Assembly (NCBI GenBank): GCA_019120335.1
Contig: DWVH01000068.1
Coordinates: forward strand, 1 to 56,046
DNA from: Candidatus Enterococcus stercoripullorum
GTDB lineage: Bacteria > Bacillota > Bacilli > Lactobacillales > Enterococcaceae
Reading direction: 5' to 3'
DNA length: 56,046 nt
Below are positions 44,991 to 55,866 of this stretch, one piece after another. The notes beneath the pieces are model-generated. The model saw only the letters and a program-made list of their open reading frames with translations, made no database searches and was not told where the DNA came from. Each line of letters opens with the position of its first letter. Positions within the stretch are counted from its first letter, which is position 1. A program made the translations under genes and the position numbers.

Positions 44991-47411
44991 ATGTTAGTTT
45001 CATATAAATGGTTAAACGAATATTTAGATTTATCAAAAGTCACTGCAAAAGAATTAGCCGATCAAATGTCATTAACTGGTATTGAAGTCGAAGCAGTAAC
45101 AAAACCAATGGATGGGTTGAAAAAAATTGTCGTTGGTGAAGTGAAAGAATGCGTGCCACATCCTGATTCTGACCATCTATCTATTTGCCAAGTAGATATT
45201 GGTGAAGAAGAATTATCTCAAATCGTTTGTGGGGCACCCAACGTAAAAGCTGGTATTAAAGTGATTGTTGCTTTACCAGGCTCTAGAATTGCTGGAAATG
45301 TCAAAATTAAAAAAGGTAAAATGCGTGGGCAAGTTTCGAATGGGATGATTTGTTCCTTACAAGAAATCGGCTATACGGAAAACGTCATTCCAAAAGAGTA
45401 TGCTGAAGGTATTCAATACTTACCTGAAGACGCCGTTTGTGGAGAGGAAGTCTTTCAATATTTAGATATGGATGATGATTTAATCGAACTATCTATTACA
45501 CCAAACCGTGCAGATGCTTTAAGTATGCGTGGGGTGGCTTATGAAGTTGGCGCCATCTATCGTCAAACACCACAATTCAAAGACTTATCGTTAGTCGAAA
45601 GTAATCAATTAGCTAGCGATAAAATCAAAGTTAGCGTAGAAGATACAAATGATGCCCCAAGTTACCAAATTCGCATCATTGAAAATGTAAAAATTGCGCC
45701 AAGTCCTCAATGGCTACAAAACCGTTTAATGAATGCGGGAATTCGCCCAATTAATAATGTTGTCGATGTAACAAACTATGTACTCATGCTATTTGGTCAA
45801 CCTTTACATGCGTTTGACTACGATCGTCTAAATAGTCAAGAAATTGTTGTTCGTCGTGCAAAAGCTGGTGAAACCTTAGTTACTTTGGATGACGAAACAC
45901 GTGAACTAACGCCAGAACAAATCGTTATTACCAATGGAAAAGAGCCTGTAGCCTTAGCAGGGATCATGGGAGGTAGAGATTCTGAAATTATTGAATCAAC
46001 TACAACCGTTGCCTTAGAAGCTGCTTTATTTGAACCTATTGCGATTCGTAAAGCATCTAAAGCCTTTAATCTACGTAGTGAATCATCTGCGCGTTTTGAA
46101 AAAGGTATTAACCGTGCAACTGTGAGTCAAGCTTGTGACTTTGCCGCTGCGATGATTCAACAATTAGCAGGAGGAGAGGTCTTAGCTGGGGCAGTCGTTG
46201 GCTCAAGTGTCGATGCTAAAGATGTAACTGTAGGTGTCAAATTAGAACGTATCAATCAATATCTTGGAACTGATTTAACAGTTGACCAAGTGGATGAAAT
46301 TTTTACAGCCCTTGGTTTTACTTTTGAGCGCAACGAAACATCTTATCAAGTTAATGTGCCACCAAGACGTTGGGATATCAGTATTGAAGCTGATTTAATT
46401 GAAGAAGTGGCGCGTATATATGGTTACAATCAACTGCCTTCAACACTACCTAGTGGAGAAACAGTTGCAGGAAGCTTAACTCCTGAGCAAAAAGCTTTAC
46501 GAAAAATTCGCACTTTACTAGAAGGCGATGGATTAAACGAAGCAATCAGTTATGCTTTAACGACTGAAGGAAAATCTAAACAATTTACATTTAAAGATAG
46601 CATCGTAACACGTCTAGACTGGCCAATGACTGAAGATCGTAGTGTATTACGTATGAATCTAATCAGTGGGTTACTTGATGATGTGCAATATAATGTAGCT
46701 AGAAGAAATACCCAAATCGCCTTATATGAAGTTGGTCGTGTCTTCTATCAAAATGAAAATCCTAAGAAAAACTTGCCTTTAGAAGAAAACCATATTGCTT
46801 TTGCTTTAAGTGGACAATGGCAGGCTAAAGATTGGCAAACAGCAAATGAAAAAGTTGATTTCTACCATGCAAAAGGTATTTTAGATCAATTATTTGAAAA
46901 GTTAAGTGTTGCTGATGAAATTCAATATCAACGTGCGCAAAACATGAAAGAATTGCATCCAGGTAGAAGTGCTTATATCTACTTAGGGGAAGAATTAATT
47001 GGTTTTGTTGGTCAAGTACACCCAACAACGGCTAAAGCTTACGATATTCCAGAAACTTATGTCGCAGAATTAAATGTTGAAACATTAATTGCGGCATCAT
47101 TTGGCAAGTTTAGCTTTAAACCAGTTTCTAAATTCCCATCCATGTCACGTGATATTGCGATGTTAGTATCAGAAAAGATTTCAAGTCAAGAAGTTGTCAG
47201 CGTCATTAAACAAGCTGCTGGTAGATTCTTAAGTGATGTAGCTATCTTTGATGTCTATCAAGGTAAAAATATCGACCTAGGCTTCAAATCATTGGCTTAT
47301 TCACTAACATTTACGAATCCTGAAGCCACTTTAACAGATGAAGAAGTGAATAATGCGATGGAAAAAGTAACCAAAGCTTTAACTGAAAACTTCTCAGCGA
47401 TTATTCGATAA
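44991..47411 (+). CDS. pheT: phenylalanyl-tRNA synthetase beta subunit
   Basis: Editing and tRNA-binding subunit, 806 residues: an EMAP-like tRNA-binding domain (about 40-150), B3/B4 editing region, B5 DNA-binding-like domain and a C-terminal FDX-ACB anticodon-binding domain ([12 protein letters not shown]). Full length and co-transcribed with pheS; ended by a terminator. Confidence 0.98.
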   Translation: MLVSYKWLNEYLDLSKVTAKELADQMSLTGIEVEAVTKPMDGLKKIVVGEVKECVPHPDSDHLSICQVDIGEEELSQIVCGAPNVKAGIKVIVALPGSRIAGNVKIKKGKMRGQVSNGMICSLQEIGYTENVIPKEYAEGIQYLPEDAVCGEEVFQYLDMDDDLIELSITPNRADALSMRGVAYEVGAIYRQTPQFKDLSLVESNQLASDKIKVSVEDTNDAPSYQIRIIENVKIAPSPQWLQNRLMNAGIRPINNVVDVTNYVLMLFGQPLHAFDYDRLNSQEIVVRRAKAGETLVTLDDETRELTPEQIVITNGKEPVALAGIMGGRDSEIIESTTTVALEAALFEPIAIRKASKAFNLRSESSARFEKGINRATVSQACDFAAAMIQQLAGGEVLAGAVVGSSVDAKDVTVGVKLERINQYLGTDLTVDQVDEIFTALGFTFERNETSYQVNVPPRRWDISIEADLIEEVARIYGYNQLPSTLPSGETVAGSLTPEQKALRKIRTLLEGDGLNEAISYALTTEGKSKQFTFKDSIVTRLDWPMTEDRSVLRMNLISGLLDDVQYNVARRNTQIALYEVGRVFYQNENPKKNLPLEENHIAFALSGQWQAKDWQTANEKVDFYHAKGILDQLFEKLSVADEIQYQRAQNMKELHPGRSAYIYLGEELIGFVGQVHPTTAKAYDIPETYVAELNVETLIAASFGKFSFKPVSKFPSMSRDIAMLVSEKISSQEVVSVIKQAAGRFLSDVAIFDVYQGKNIDLGFKSLAYSLTFTNPEATLTDEEVNNAMEKVTKALTENFSAIIR

Positions 47412-47419
47412 ATTCTTTT

Positions 47420-47460
47420 AAAACCACTAGTTCTCATTTTATTGAGCTAGTGGTTTTATT
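47420..47460 (+). terminator. intrinsic terminator after pheT
   Basis: AAAACCACTAG with CTAGTGGTTTT and a T-rich tail. Confidence 0.85.
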
Positions 47461-47525
47461 CGCTTTTTTTAGTTTTTCATGTTATGATACTTTACGCCAA
47501 ATTTTATTTAAAGGAGGAGATTGTT

Positions 47526-48944
47526 TTGCCGACTTATCAGGACAATCCTATCGTTCAAAAAAATCGCTGGCTTATTTTAATTGCAGTGGCTAGTTTTACA
47601 TTTATGTCAACTTTAGATGGTAGTATTGTAAACATCGCATTACCGGTCATTTCAAAAGATTTAAATATTCCGATGAACCAAGTAGAGTGGGTAGTTTCGA
47701 TTTATTTAATGACTGCCTGTGCATGTCTGTTAGTCTTTGGTAAATTAGGAGACAGCATTGGAAAAATTAAAGTATTCCGTCTAGGGATGATTATTTTTAC
47801 TTTAGGTTCTTTTTTATGTGGCTTCAACCATTCATTAGATCTATTATTGGTCGCTCGTATTATTCAAGCAATCGGTGCAAGTATGACGATGGCCACCAAT
47901 ACCGGTATTATCACAGAAGTTTTTCCAATGAGCGAGCGGGGACGGGCACTAGGCTCAATCGGTGCTTTTGTCTCTCTAGGTTCAATCGCTGGTCCAGGAA
48001 TTGGTGGGGTAATCTTAGGGCAGTTACCCTGGGGCTATATCTTCTGGATTAATATTCCAATCGGCATTCTAACCTTTATCTTAGGTACCAAAGTTTTACC
48101 TAAAGATATCCATCGCTCAGGTCATCCGATTGATACAAAAGGATTTGGCTTATTTGCCTTGTTTATCATCACTTTATTTGGTGGCATCTTTATCGGACAG
48201 GAAATTGGATTTACAAAAATTTTACCCATCATCTTATTCCTCGCCGCAATATTATCTTTTATTAGCTTTATTCTAGTGGAAAAACGTGCAAAATTGCCAT
48301 TAATTACTTTTGGTATTTTCAAAAATCAAACCTTCAGCCTCAGTTTATTATGTGCAACTTTGATTTTTGCTTCAAACTTTTTTATTAATGTCATTGTGCC
48401 ATTTTACTTGCAACGTACTTTAAATCTTAAACCAAGTGTGGCTGGATTATTAATGATGGTTTTCCCAGTCGTTATGGTCGTTACTTCACCATTAAGCGGC
48501 TTATTAACGGACAAATTTGGTCCAAAATATTTAGTTATTTCTGGATTAACGATTTTGTCAATTACCCAAATTTGTTACATGTTTTTAGATATCCATACGC
48601 CGATTTTTGTCTATGCAGTGATAACAGCATTTGTAGGTCTAGGTAACTCATTATTCCAATCACCTAATAACACAATGGTCATGAGTAGTGTCACAAGAGA
48701 AAATCTTGGCCTGGCAGGAAGTTTAAACTCATTTGCGCGAAACTTTGGGATGGTTGTCGGTATTAGTTTAGCAACCACTATTCTTTATCAAGCAATGAGT
48801 CTCAAAGCAGGATATAAGGTAAACACTTATTTGAATCAACATCCAGAATTCTTTATTTATGGTATGAAAATCGCCTTTTTTAGTTCATTTTTACTATGTT
48901 TTAGCTCATTGATAATCAGTATCTATCGCTTACGTAAAATATAA
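47526..48944 (+). CDS. MFS drug/solute exporter, DHA2 (14-helix) type
   Basis: Major facilitator permease of 472 residues with 14 membrane segments, EmrB/QacA-like. Motif D1 LDGSIVNIALPVI in helix 1, motif A around GKLGDSIGKIKVFRLG, motif C SIAGPGIGGVILG in helix 5. TTG at 47526 follows AAAGGAGG by eight to nine bases and is preferred; an ATG at 47484 is before the binding site. Substrate unknown; no regulator beside it. A terminator follows. Confidence 0.9.
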   Translation: MPTYQDNPIVQKNRWLILIAVASFTFMSTLDGSIVNIALPVISKDLNIPMNQVEWVVSIYLMTACACLLVFGKLGDSIGKIKVFRLGMIIFTLGSFLCGFNHSLDLLLVARIIQAIGASMTMATNTGIITEVFPMSERGRALGSIGAFVSLGSIAGPGIGGVILGQLPWGYIFWINIPIGILTFILGTKVLPKDIHRSGHPIDTKGFGLFALFIITLFGGIFIGQEIGFTKILPIILFLAAILSFISFILVEKRAKLPLITFGIFKNQTFSLSLLCATLIFASNFFINVIVPFYLQRTLNLKPSVAGLLMMVFPVVMVVTSPLSGLLTDKFGPKYLVISGLTILSITQICYMFLDIHTPIFVYAVITAFVGLGNSLFQSPNNTMVMSSVTRENLGLAGSLNSFARNFGMVVGISLATTILYQAMSLKAGYKVNTYLNQHPEFFIYGMKIAFFSSFLLCFSSLIISIYRLRKI

Positions 48945-48954
48945 GTTTAAAAGT

Positions 48955-48997
48955 AATCTAGAGAATTAGGATTTTTCTGATTTTCTAGATTTTTTTA
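48955..48997 (+). terminator. intrinsic terminator after the MFS gene
   Basis: AATCTAGA...TCTAGATT hairpin followed by seven T. Confidence 0.75.
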
Positions 48998-49068
48998 TTG
49001 TTTTAAAAAGCTTTTATTCATATTTTGCGTATTTATAAAGTAGAGCATAAAAAGAGGAGAGGATTACC

Positions 49069-49455
49069 ATGAATGATGTAGATTATCAAGCAGTCTATTC
49101 AAAAAAATTATCGCAAAGAGGAGAAGCTAGATACATTATTATAAATGTGACAACTGGTGAAATATTAGATGATGCCCAAGGATTTGGTTATAAAAGTAGG
49201 AAAAAAGCTTATGCAGGATATTATTATAAAAGAAATTATGCCAAAGAAAAAAATCAAAATAAGGCAGTTGAATACTGGTTACATAGTCATCCAGAATTTT
49301 GCGATGAACTGACTTATCACGTATTTGCTGATTTCAAAGAAGGTAGAAAAGAAAAACTAGATGAGAATCTGGTTCAAATGTTACTTAGAGAGTTTGGGTT
49401 AGATGCGCCCTGTAAAATTAATAAGTTAATTACCGTTTGGGAAAATTTAAGATAA
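49069..49455 (+). CDS. unknown 128-residue protein
   Basis: A soluble, fairly basic protein with a good ribosome binding site (AGAGGAGAGG). The first part is probably a beta hairpin (YIIINVTTGEILDDAQGFGY) followed by a conserved-looking KSRKKAYAGYYYKRNY helix; the rest is helical. I recognise no family. It is a single gene between the exporter and the convergent trpS; the hairpin after it mainly serves trpS. The base composition resembles its neighbours, so recent transfer is not indicated. Confidence 0.65.
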   Translation: MNDVDYQAVYSKKLSQRGEARYIIINVTTGEILDDAQGFGYKSRKKAYAGYYYKRNYAKEKNQNKAVEYWLHSHPEFCDELTYHVFADFKEGRKEKLDENLVQMLLREFGLDAPCKINKLITVWENLR

Positions 49456-49462
49456 AGAAAAA

Positions 49463-49491
49463 ACGAGGATTGACTTCACTTCAATCCTCGT
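49463..49491 (-). terminator. terminator of trpS (shared with the convergent gene)
   Basis: ACGAGGATTGA with TCAATCCTCGT; the T run follows on the reverse strand, so it is mainly the trpS terminator. Confidence 0.85.
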
Positions 49492-49498
49492 AAATCTA

Positions 49499-50503
49499 TT
49501 AAAAATATTGAATACCCATCGCTTTTTTCACATCATCAAGTGTTGCAGCTGCTACTTTTTCAGCTTGTAAGCTACCTTGTCTCAACATTTCCATCACAGC
49601 TTGCGGGTCTTTTGCAAACTCCAAACGACGAGCACGAATTGGGGCTAATTCAGCTTCTAATACATCAATTAAGTAGCGTTTAATTTTAACATCACCAAGT
49701 CCACCACGGCGATAATGTTCTTTTAACTCTTCAATATAGGCTTTATCTTTGCCAAATACATCAAGATAAGTAAAGACCATATTTCCTTCGACTTTTCCAG
49801 GATCTTCAACGTGAATATGATTTGGATCGGTGTACATAGACATCACTTTTTTCTTAATCGTATCCGCATTATCAGCCAAGTAAATACCATTATTTAAAGA
49901 CTTACTCATCTTACCATTGCCATCGATACCTGGTAAACGGCCCATTCCTTTTTCAGGTAAAACAGCTTTAGGTTCGACTAAAACTTCACCATAAGTACTA
50001 TTAAATGTATGAACAATTTCTTGTGTTTGTTCTAACATTGGCTTTTGATCTTCGCCAACGGGTACCAGATTTGCTTTAAAAGCCGTAATATCTGCTGCTT
50101 GAGAGATAGGGTAAACAAAAAATCCGGTTGGGACACTTTCACCAAATTTCTTTTGTTCAATTTCGCTTTTAACAGTGGGATTCCGTTTGACACGCGCAAC
50201 CGTAACTAAATTCATGTAATACATCATCAATTCAGCCAATTGTGGAATTTGTGACTGAATAAATAAGGTTGAACGTTTTGGATCTAAACCAACTGCTAAA
50301 TAGTCAAGGGCAACTTCTAATACATTTTTAGAAACTTTTTCGGGATTTTTGGCATTATCGGTTAAAGCTTGCACATCTGCAATCATGATATTCATTTGAT
50401 TATTTTCATCAGCTTGCATTTCAACACGTTTTTTTAAAGAACCAACATAATGACCTAAATGCAATTGACCTGTTGGACGATCACCAGTTAAAATAATATT
50501 CAT
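49499..50503 (-). CDS. trpS: tryptophanyl-tRNA synthetase
   Basis: Class I synthetase, 334 residues from the ATG at 50503 (AAAGGTGA before it; a GTG at 50512 overlaps that site). HIGH-type motif in GQLHLGHY (residues about 13-19) and KMSKS in [14 protein letters not shown] before the first motif is typical. No T-box was seen in its short leader. Own promoter at 50540-50568. Confidence 0.97.
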   Translation of the reverse strand: MNIILTGDRPTGQLHLGHYVGSLKKRVEMQADENNQMNIMIADVQALTDNAKNPEKVSKNVLEVALDYLAVGLDPKRSTLFIQSQIPQLAELMMYYMNLVTVARVKRNPTVKSEIEQKKFGESVPTGFFVYPISQAADITAFKANLVPVGEDQKPMLEQTQEIVHTFNSTYGEVLVEPKAVLPEKGMGRLPGIDGNGKMSKSLNNGIYLADNADTIKKKVMSMYTDPNHIHVEDPGKVEGNMVFTYLDVFGKDKAYIEELKEHYRRGGLGDVKIKRYLIDVLEAELAPIRARRLEFAKDPQAVMEMLRQGSLQAEKVAAATLDDVKKAMGIQYF

Positions 50504-50539
50504 TGTTTTCACCTTTTTCTACTAATTCTCACAAGTTTT

Positions 50540-50568
50540 ATCCTACCTTGTTTTACTAGATTTAGCAA
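50540..50568 (-). promoter_or_regulatory. promoter of trpS
   Basis: Reverse strand TTGCTA (50568-50563), 17-base spacer, TAGGAT (50545-50540). Confidence 0.55.
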
Positions 50569-50703
50569 CCAGTTTATGACTTTTTAATTGCAAAGATTAA
50601 AATTTATTTTGGTTTGCTAAGATTTCAAGATAATTACTTGCATTCTTAACTAAAAAAAGCGAAAATATGTATGGATAAAATATAAAAAAAGGAAGTTTAT
50701 TTT

Positions 50704-51507
50704 ATGATAAATACTGCTCCAATTGGTTTTATTGATTCAGGAGTAGGAGGGCTAACCGTTGTTAAGGAAGCTTTAAAACAACTACCAAATGAAAATATTA
50801 TTTTTTTAGGAGATAATTTGCGTTGTCCATATGGTCCACGCCCAAAAGAACAAGTCATTGAATTTACTTGGCAAATGACTCGTTTTTTACTAAAACAAAA
50901 TATTAAAATGCTTGTAATCGCTTGTAATACGGCGACTGCAGCGGCTTTAAACCAAATTAAGGAACAATTAGACATTCCAGTTGTCGGTGTGATTTTACCT
51001 GGAACTAGAGCTGCTGTCAAAAATACAAAATCGCAACGAATAGGGATTATCGGTACACAAGGGACCATCAAAAGTGGCAGTTATGAACAAGCCATCCTTT
51101 CTAAAGTACCGACTGCTCAACCTGTGAGTCTAGCGTGTCCTAGATTTGTTCCGATAGTAGAAAGTAATCAAGCAAATTCTAGTGTAGCCAAAAAAATTGT
51201 AGCTCAAACCCTACAACCGATGACGAAAAAAAACATCGACACCTTGATTTTAGGATGTACACACTATCCTTTACTACGTCCGATTATTCAAAATGTAATG
51301 GGCAAAGAGGTGGTTTTAATCGACTCTGGCGTTGAAACAGTCGGTGAGGTCAGCATGCTTTTAGACTACTTTGATATTGCCAACTCACCGGAAAATACCA
51401 CACCAACACGTCAATTTTATACAACCGGATCAACACAGAGTTTTAATCAAATTGCTAAAAATTGGTTAAATATTTCTGATATTCAAGCAAAACATATTCA
51501 ATTATAA
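50704..51507 (+). CDS. murI: glutamate racemase
   Basis: Makes D-glutamate for peptidoglycan; 267 residues. Catalytic cysteines in [10 protein letters not shown] (Cys74) and LGCTHYPLL (about Cys185), with the N-terminal [14 protein letters not shown] and CPYGPRP loop. RBS AAGGAAG. First gene of a four-gene run with rph-rdgB, a phosphoesterase and a CBS-domain gene (gaps of 7 to 15 bases), a conserved order in Firmicutes. Confidence 0.97.
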   Translation: MINTAPIGFIDSGVGGLTVVKEALKQLPNENIIFLGDNLRCPYGPRPKEQVIEFTWQMTRFLLKQNIKMLVIACNTATAAALNQIKEQLDIPVVGVILPGTRAAVKNTKSQRIGIIGTQGTIKSGSYEQAILSKVPTAQPVSLACPRFVPIVESNQANSSVAKKIVAQTLQPMTKKNIDTLILGCTHYPLLRPIIQNVMGKEVVLIDSGVETVGEVSMLLDYFDIANSPENTTPTRQFYTTGSTQSFNQIAKNWLNISDIQAKHIQL

Positions 51508-51520
51508 AGGGGGAATTTAC

Positions 51521-52864
51521 ATGCGTCATGATGGCCGTCAAGTAAATGATTTAAGAAAAATTGATATTCAAACAAATGTCTTTAAGCATCCAGAAGGATC
51601 GGTTGTGATTTCTTTTGGAGATACACAAGTCATTTGTTCTGCGACAATTGAAGAAAGCGTGCCACCATTTTTACGTGGTAGCGAAACTGGTTGGGTAACC
51701 GCTGAATACAGTATGTTACCACGAGCAACCAATACTCGAAATCGTCGTGAAAGCTCAAAAGGTAAATTATCCGGACGCACAATGGAAATTCAGCGATTAA
51801 TTGGTCGGAGTTTGCGTGCGGTGGTTGATCTAGAAAAACTTGGAGAACGTAGCATCATTGTCGATTGTGATGTCATTCAAGCAGATGGAGGTACACGTAC
51901 AGCAAGTATTACTGGTGCTTTTGTTGCTTTACAATTAGCGATTAATAAACTGATGCAAACAGGGGAGCTAAGCGAAAATCCAATTAAAGAACATCTAGCT
52001 GCTATTAGTGTAGGGATTTTAGAAGATGATAGTTACGCCGTCGACTTGGATTACATTGAGGATTCTGCCTGCCAAGTAGATATGAATTTAGTCATGACTG
52101 AATCTGGCCGCTTTGTTGAAATTCAAGGGACAGGTGAGGAAGCTACCTTTGATGGCGAACAATTAAATAACTTATTACACTATGGAAAAGAAGCTATCGA
52201 ATCATTAATTGCTTATCAAAAAGAAGCTTTATATGTACAGAATACAGCTAAAGATGCTGTTGCTGATAAAACGATTATGATTGCAACAGGAAATATGGGT
52301 AAAGCGAAAGAATTTGAAAAAATGTTTGCTAAAGCGGGCTATCAAATTAAAACCATGAAAGATTTTCCTGAATTACCTGAAGTGCAAGAAACTGGTCAAA
52401 CTTTTGAAGAAAATGCTCGATTAAAGGCGGAAACAATTGCCAATATCCTTCAATGTCCAGTATTAGCTGATGATTCTGGTTTAACTGTCGATGCACTTGG
52501 AGGCATGCCAGGGATTTATTCCGCACGCTTTGCCGGTGAACAAAAGAGTGATGCCTCCAATAATGCCAAATTACTGCATGAATTAACCGATGTAGCAGAT
52601 GAAAATCGTACAGCTCAATTCCATTGTACCTTGGTCTTTGCTGCGCCACAAAAAGAATCGCTAGTTGTTGAAGGCATTTGGAACGGACGTATTGCACGTA
52701 TTCCTAGAGGTGAAAATGGTTTTGGTTATGATCCATTATTTATCGTTGATGGTCTAGAAAAAACATCTGCTGAATTAACACCAGAAGAGAAAAATGCGAT
52801 TTCACATCGTAGTCAAGCGATGAAAAAATTGAATGGATTATGGCAAGCCTGGTTAGAAGCATAG
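51521..52864 (+). CDS. fused RNase PH and XTP/dITP pyrophosphatase
   Basis: A 447-residue two-domain protein. Residues 1-about 240 are RNase PH, a phosphorolytic 3' exoribonuclease for tRNA ([56 protein letters not shown]). Residues about 250-447 are a RdgB/Ham1 house-cleaning NTP pyrophosphatase ([59 protein letters not shown]). Both halves keep their motifs and look active. The fusion replaces the adjacent separate genes of Bacillus and is also known in enterococci. Start ATG follows AAAGGGGGAA. Confidence 0.95.
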   Translation: MRHDGRQVNDLRKIDIQTNVFKHPEGSVVISFGDTQVICSATIEESVPPFLRGSETGWVTAEYSMLPRATNTRNRRESSKGKLSGRTMEIQRLIGRSLRAVVDLEKLGERSIIVDCDVIQADGGTRTASITGAFVALQLAINKLMQTGELSENPIKEHLAAISVGILEDDSYAVDLDYIEDSACQVDMNLVMTESGRFVEIQGTGEEATFDGEQLNNLLHYGKEAIESLIAYQKEALYVQNTAKDAVADKTIMIATGNMGKAKEFEKMFAKAGYQIKTMKDFPELPEVQETGQTFEENARLKAETIANILQCPVLADDSGLTVDALGGMPGIYSARFAGEQKSDASNNAKLLHELTDVADENRTAQFHCTLVFAAPQKESLVVEGIWNGRIARIPRGENGFGYDPLFIVDGLEKTSAELTPEEKNAISHRSQAMKKLNGLWQAWLEA

Positions 52865-52879
52865 AGAGGAAGAATGATT

Positions 52880-53392
52880 ATGAAATATCTTGTACTGAGT
52901 GATAGCCATCAAGATCGTCAAATTGTGGTCGATATATTCAAACAATGGAAAGATAAAGTAGATTACGTGATACATTGCGGAGATTCAGAATTATCTAGTG
53001 ATGATGAATTATGGAAAGAAATCCATGTCGTTGCTGGAAACTGTGATTACGATAATGGGTATGAAGATGTTAAAATCATTACCACACCAGAAGATAAAAT
53101 CTTGGTGACACACGGTCATCTTTACGGTGTACGAATAGGACTACAAAAACTTACTTATTTAGCGGAACAAAGTCATGCTGATATCGTATTGTTTGGACAT
53201 ACCCACTTAATTGGTTGCGAAGTAGTGAATCATCGTCTTTATTTAAATCCTGGTAGCATCTTACTACCACGAGGCCCGATTCAACATCGTAGTTTTGCGA
53301 TTATTGAAAGTACACCAACACATTGGAAAATTCAGTACTACAATCGTGCAAATCAACCAATTGCCGATTTAGCTTTTGAATTTGAAAAATAG
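52880..53392 (+). CDS. YfcE/MJ0936-type metallophosphoesterase
   Basis: Calcineurin-like phosphoesterase, 170 residues from the ATG at 52880 (seven bases after GAGGAAG; the ATG at 52874 is too near). Metal ligand motifs DSHQD, CGDSE, GNCD, THGH and GHTH. Homologous to YsnB of Bacillus, found next to rph-rdgB. Physiological substrate is not known. Confidence 0.93.
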   Translation: MKYLVLSDSHQDRQIVVDIFKQWKDKVDYVIHCGDSELSSDDELWKEIHVVAGNCDYDNGYEDVKIITTPEDKILVTHGHLYGVRIGLQKLTYLAEQSHADIVLFGHTHLIGCEVVNHRLYLNPGSILLPRGPIQHRSFAIIESTPTHWKIQYYNRANQPIADLAFEFEK

Positions 53393-53403
53393 GTGGATAA
53401 AAA

Positions 53404-53889
53404 ATGATTGGTAAACACGTCAAAGAATTACTAACTGAAACAGAAGATACTTTTTTAATCGAATCTGAAAATGTTGCAGCGGTACTTTACACCCATCCAT
53501 TAGAACATGCACTTTTAGTCCTTACAAATGTGGGATATTCAAAAATACCAGTATTAGACAGTGAAGATCATTTAGTAGGCTTACTTTCATTAGCAGATAT
53601 TATGCGCGCAATTAGTGGCTTAACTGGTTTTGATATGAGTCTACTTGAAAGTTTAATTGTTGCTGATGTAATGGAAGTAAATGTCACAACCATTCATCAA
53701 AACGAAGGGCTAGAAGTCTTGTTGCGGCGTTTGGTCAATGAACCCTTTTTACCCTATGTAACAGAAGAAAATGTTTTTTTAGGCATTTATACAAGAAAAA
53801 CGATACTCAAATCTGTCAATCATATGGTACATGAAATTGAAACTAGATATTATCTAATAGAAAAAAACGAACATAAAAAAGCCCAATAA
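53404..53889 (+). CDS. cbpB: CBS-domain protein, CbpB/YkuL type
   Basis: A 161-residue protein of two CBS domains: first around 15-70 (HALLVLTNVGYSKIPVLDSEDHLVGLLS split by a turn) and second around 85-145. Size and layout match CbpB (YkuL), which in Listeria and Bacillus binds c-di-AMP and works with RelA-type proteins. Last gene of the murI run. Binding of c-di-AMP is inferred from family. RBS weak (AGGTGGA). Confidence 0.8.
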   Translation: MIGKHVKELLTETEDTFLIESENVAAVLYTHPLEHALLVLTNVGYSKIPVLDSEDHLVGLLSLADIMRAISGLTGFDMSLLESLIVADVMEVNVTTIHQNEGLEVLLRRLVNEPFLPYVTEENVFLGIYTRKTILKSVNHMVHEIETRYYLIEKNEHKKAQ

Positions 53890-53894
53890 GTAAA

Positions 53895-53940
53895 ACCGCC
53901 CATTAACTGATAAACATTCAGTAAATGGGCGAATTTTTTA
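53895..53940. terminator. bidirectional terminator between cbpB and mscS
   Basis: CGCCCATTAACTGA with TCAGTAAATGGGCG around a six- to seven-base loop (one mismatch), with T run on the plus strand and AAAACC side giving T on the reverse. Confidence 0.85.
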
Positions 53941-54828
53941 TTTCGTAATAATCGGTGTATTAGGAATGGTGTAGCCGTTTTGTACTAAGGCGTCAATGCA
54001 ATCAGTTAAATATGATTGTTTAATACTAAATTGTTGACCATTTGAAACATACATCACACTGCGAATCGCAAAATTATTATTTCCTAAGTCAACCACACCA
54101 AAAATGCTTGGCGGTGTCACAATGTCGTCTTGATGGACTTGAGCAAATTCTTGATTTACCGTTGCGATAATTTGCTTCATTTCCTCAATTCCTTCTTTTG
54201 GATTAATTCTTACATCAACTAATACTTGCATATTTTCTCGCGATGTATTACTAATGACGGTGATATTTCGGTTCGGAACGTAATGTAGGGTACCATCCGA
54301 TGATTTTAATTGTAACGTACGTATTCCGACAGACATCACCGTTCCTTCTATCCCTAAAATTGGTAGGCGAATATAGTTCCCCACATCGATTTGTTGTTCC
54401 ATAATAATAAAGGCACCAGTAATAATATCATTCATAAAACCTTGCGCACCAAGACCAATTGCAATACCAGCAATTCCGGCACCAGCAAGTAATGAACCAA
54501 TCGGAAAACCTAATACAGATAATAAACTATAAATGTAAAAAAAGCCAAGGGTATATTGAATAAAATTATGCATCAATGTTTTAATAGTGTTTAAACGACT
54601 TTCATTCATACTATATCGCTTGGAATATTGTTTATAGACACGATCAAGTAAAAAGAAACTCAAACGCTGAAGGATAAAGAATAAAAGGGTGAGTAAAACC
54701 ACACCAATTGTTTTATCAACAATTGTATTAATAATATTCTCCCAATTAATATTATGCCACCAACGTTGCAAGGCATTTAATTGTTTTTCTGTTGTTTCTG
54801 CTACAGAGCCATTATTCGTAGCTAACAT
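53938..54828 (-). CDS. small-conductance mechanosensitive channel (MscS family)
   Basis: A 296-residue channel with three membrane segments (about 33-52, 82-105, 110-140) and the Gly/Ala-rich pore helix LLAGAGIAGIAIGLGAQG, then a beta domain (VGNYIRLPILGIEGTVMSVG, FGVVDLG) in the cytoplasm. Corresponds to YkuT of Bacillus. Releases osmolytes after osmotic downshock. Start has AAAGGAGGG. Confidence 0.93.
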   Translation of the reverse strand: MLATNNGSVAETTEKQLNALQRWWHNINWENIINTIVDKTIGVVLLTLLFFILQRLSFFLLDRVYKQYSKRYSMNESRLNTIKTLMHNFIQYTLGFFYIYSLLSVLGFPIGSLLAGAGIAGIAIGLGAQGFMNDIITGAFIIMEQQIDVGNYIRLPILGIEGTVMSVGIRTLQLKSSDGTLHYVPNRNITVISNTSRENMQVLVDVRINPKEGIEEMKQIIATVNQEFAQVHQDDIVTPPSIFGVVDLGNNNFAIRSVMYVSNGQQFSIKQSYLTDCIDALVQNGYTIPNTPIITK

Positions 54829-54914
54829 AAAATCCCTCCTTTATAATAATTGTATCATAACAAAGTAAAAATCAAAAGAAAGGGAAGGTGAAGAATAAAG
54901 TTTACATAATACCT

Positions 54915-55670
54915 TTACGATAGATGAACTCCTTTATCAACAAATATTACTTCGCCAATAATGCCACTTGAAAGGGGACTAATTAAAAAAGCACATACAT
55001 TGCCGACTTCTTCAATTGTGACGCCTACATTATCTGGTGTACGATCTTCTGACAGCTGTAATAGTTTTTGATAATCTTTGACACCCGTTACAGCGAGTGT
55101 TTTAATCGCACCAGCCGAAATAGCATTCACCCTGATTTTTTCAGGAGATAATTCCGCTGCAAGATAACGTACAGACGCTTCTAAAGCCGCTTTGGCAATC
55201 CCCATCATATTATAATTTGGTACTGCACGTTCAGCCCCTAAATAGGTCAAAGTTACAATCCCGCTATTTTCAGCAAGAATAGGTTTAGCATATTTCGAAA
55301 CAGCAATGAAAGAATAACTGCTAATATCTTGTGCTAAAGCATAACCTTGACGTGAAATTTCAGTTACTTTTCCTTGTAAATCTTCTTTATTCGCATAGGC
55401 AATCGCATGGACCACACCGTGGATTTCACCAGCATAAGATTGGATTTGTTCAAAGGCAGATTGAATGGACTGATTATCAGCGACATCACACTCAACCATG
55501 AAAGGCTCTTTTCCAATTAATTTGATCAATGATTTAGCCATTCTTTCATTTTGATAAGTATATATGACTTCAGCACCTTGTTGGACCAACGCTTGAGCAC
55601 AGCCCCAGGCGATACTTTTTTTATTGGCTACACCCATAACCACAATTTTTTTACCAGTTAAAAAGCTCAT
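54915..55670 (-). CDS. fabI: enoyl-acyl carrier protein reductase (NADH)
   Basis: Last step of each fatty acid elongation round, 251 residues. Short-chain dehydrogenase fold with GVANKKSIAWGCAQAL at the cofactor site and the FabI catalytic set: Tyr143 in LTYLGAE, Tyr153 and Lys160 in YNMMGIAK (Y-x6-K). Full length. The gene is alone, away from the main fab cluster, with a promoter whose -35 is covered by a FabT-type box. An IS982-type element starts within about 200 bases upstream. Confidence 0.96.
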   Translation of the reverse strand: MSFLTGKKIVVMGVANKKSIAWGCAQALVQQGAEVIYTYQNERMAKSLIKLIGKEPFMVECDVADNQSIQSAFEQIQSYAGEIHGVVHAIAYANKEDLQGKVTEISRQGYALAQDISSYSFIAVSKYAKPILAENSGIVTLTYLGAERAVPNYNMMGIAKAALEASVRYLAAELSPEKIRVNAISAGAIKTLAVTGVKDYQKLLQLSEDRTPDNVGVTIEEVGNVCAFLISPLSSGIIGEVIFVDKGVHLS

Positions 55671-55720
55671 AATATTTCTCCTTTATTATCATCGATTGAT
55701 ATTTTCATTTATGATTTCTT

Positions 55721-55749
55721 ATTATTATCTAAATTCTTTTGATTGTCAA
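55721..55749 (-). promoter_or_regulatory. promoter of fabI
   Basis: Reverse strand TTGACA (55749-55744), 17-base spacer, AATAAT (55726-55721). Confidence 0.7.
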
Positions 55750-55750
55750 A
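55738..55750 (-). promoter_or_regulatory. FabT-type operator on the fabI -35 element
   Basis: TTTGATTGTCAAA (plus strand) is the perfect dyad TTTGA-TTG-TCAAA and one base from the FabT motif TTTGATTATCAAA. It contains the -35 hexamer, so binding should stop initiation. Confidence 0.65.
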
Positions 55751-55866
55751 CTATTTTTAGTTGAAATATATATATTATACCCGTGATGCTAGTTTATTTC
55801 AAAATACAATAAAAAGCCCAAATGGACTATACTGTAAGGGATGAAACATACAGGAGGTTAGTCCAA

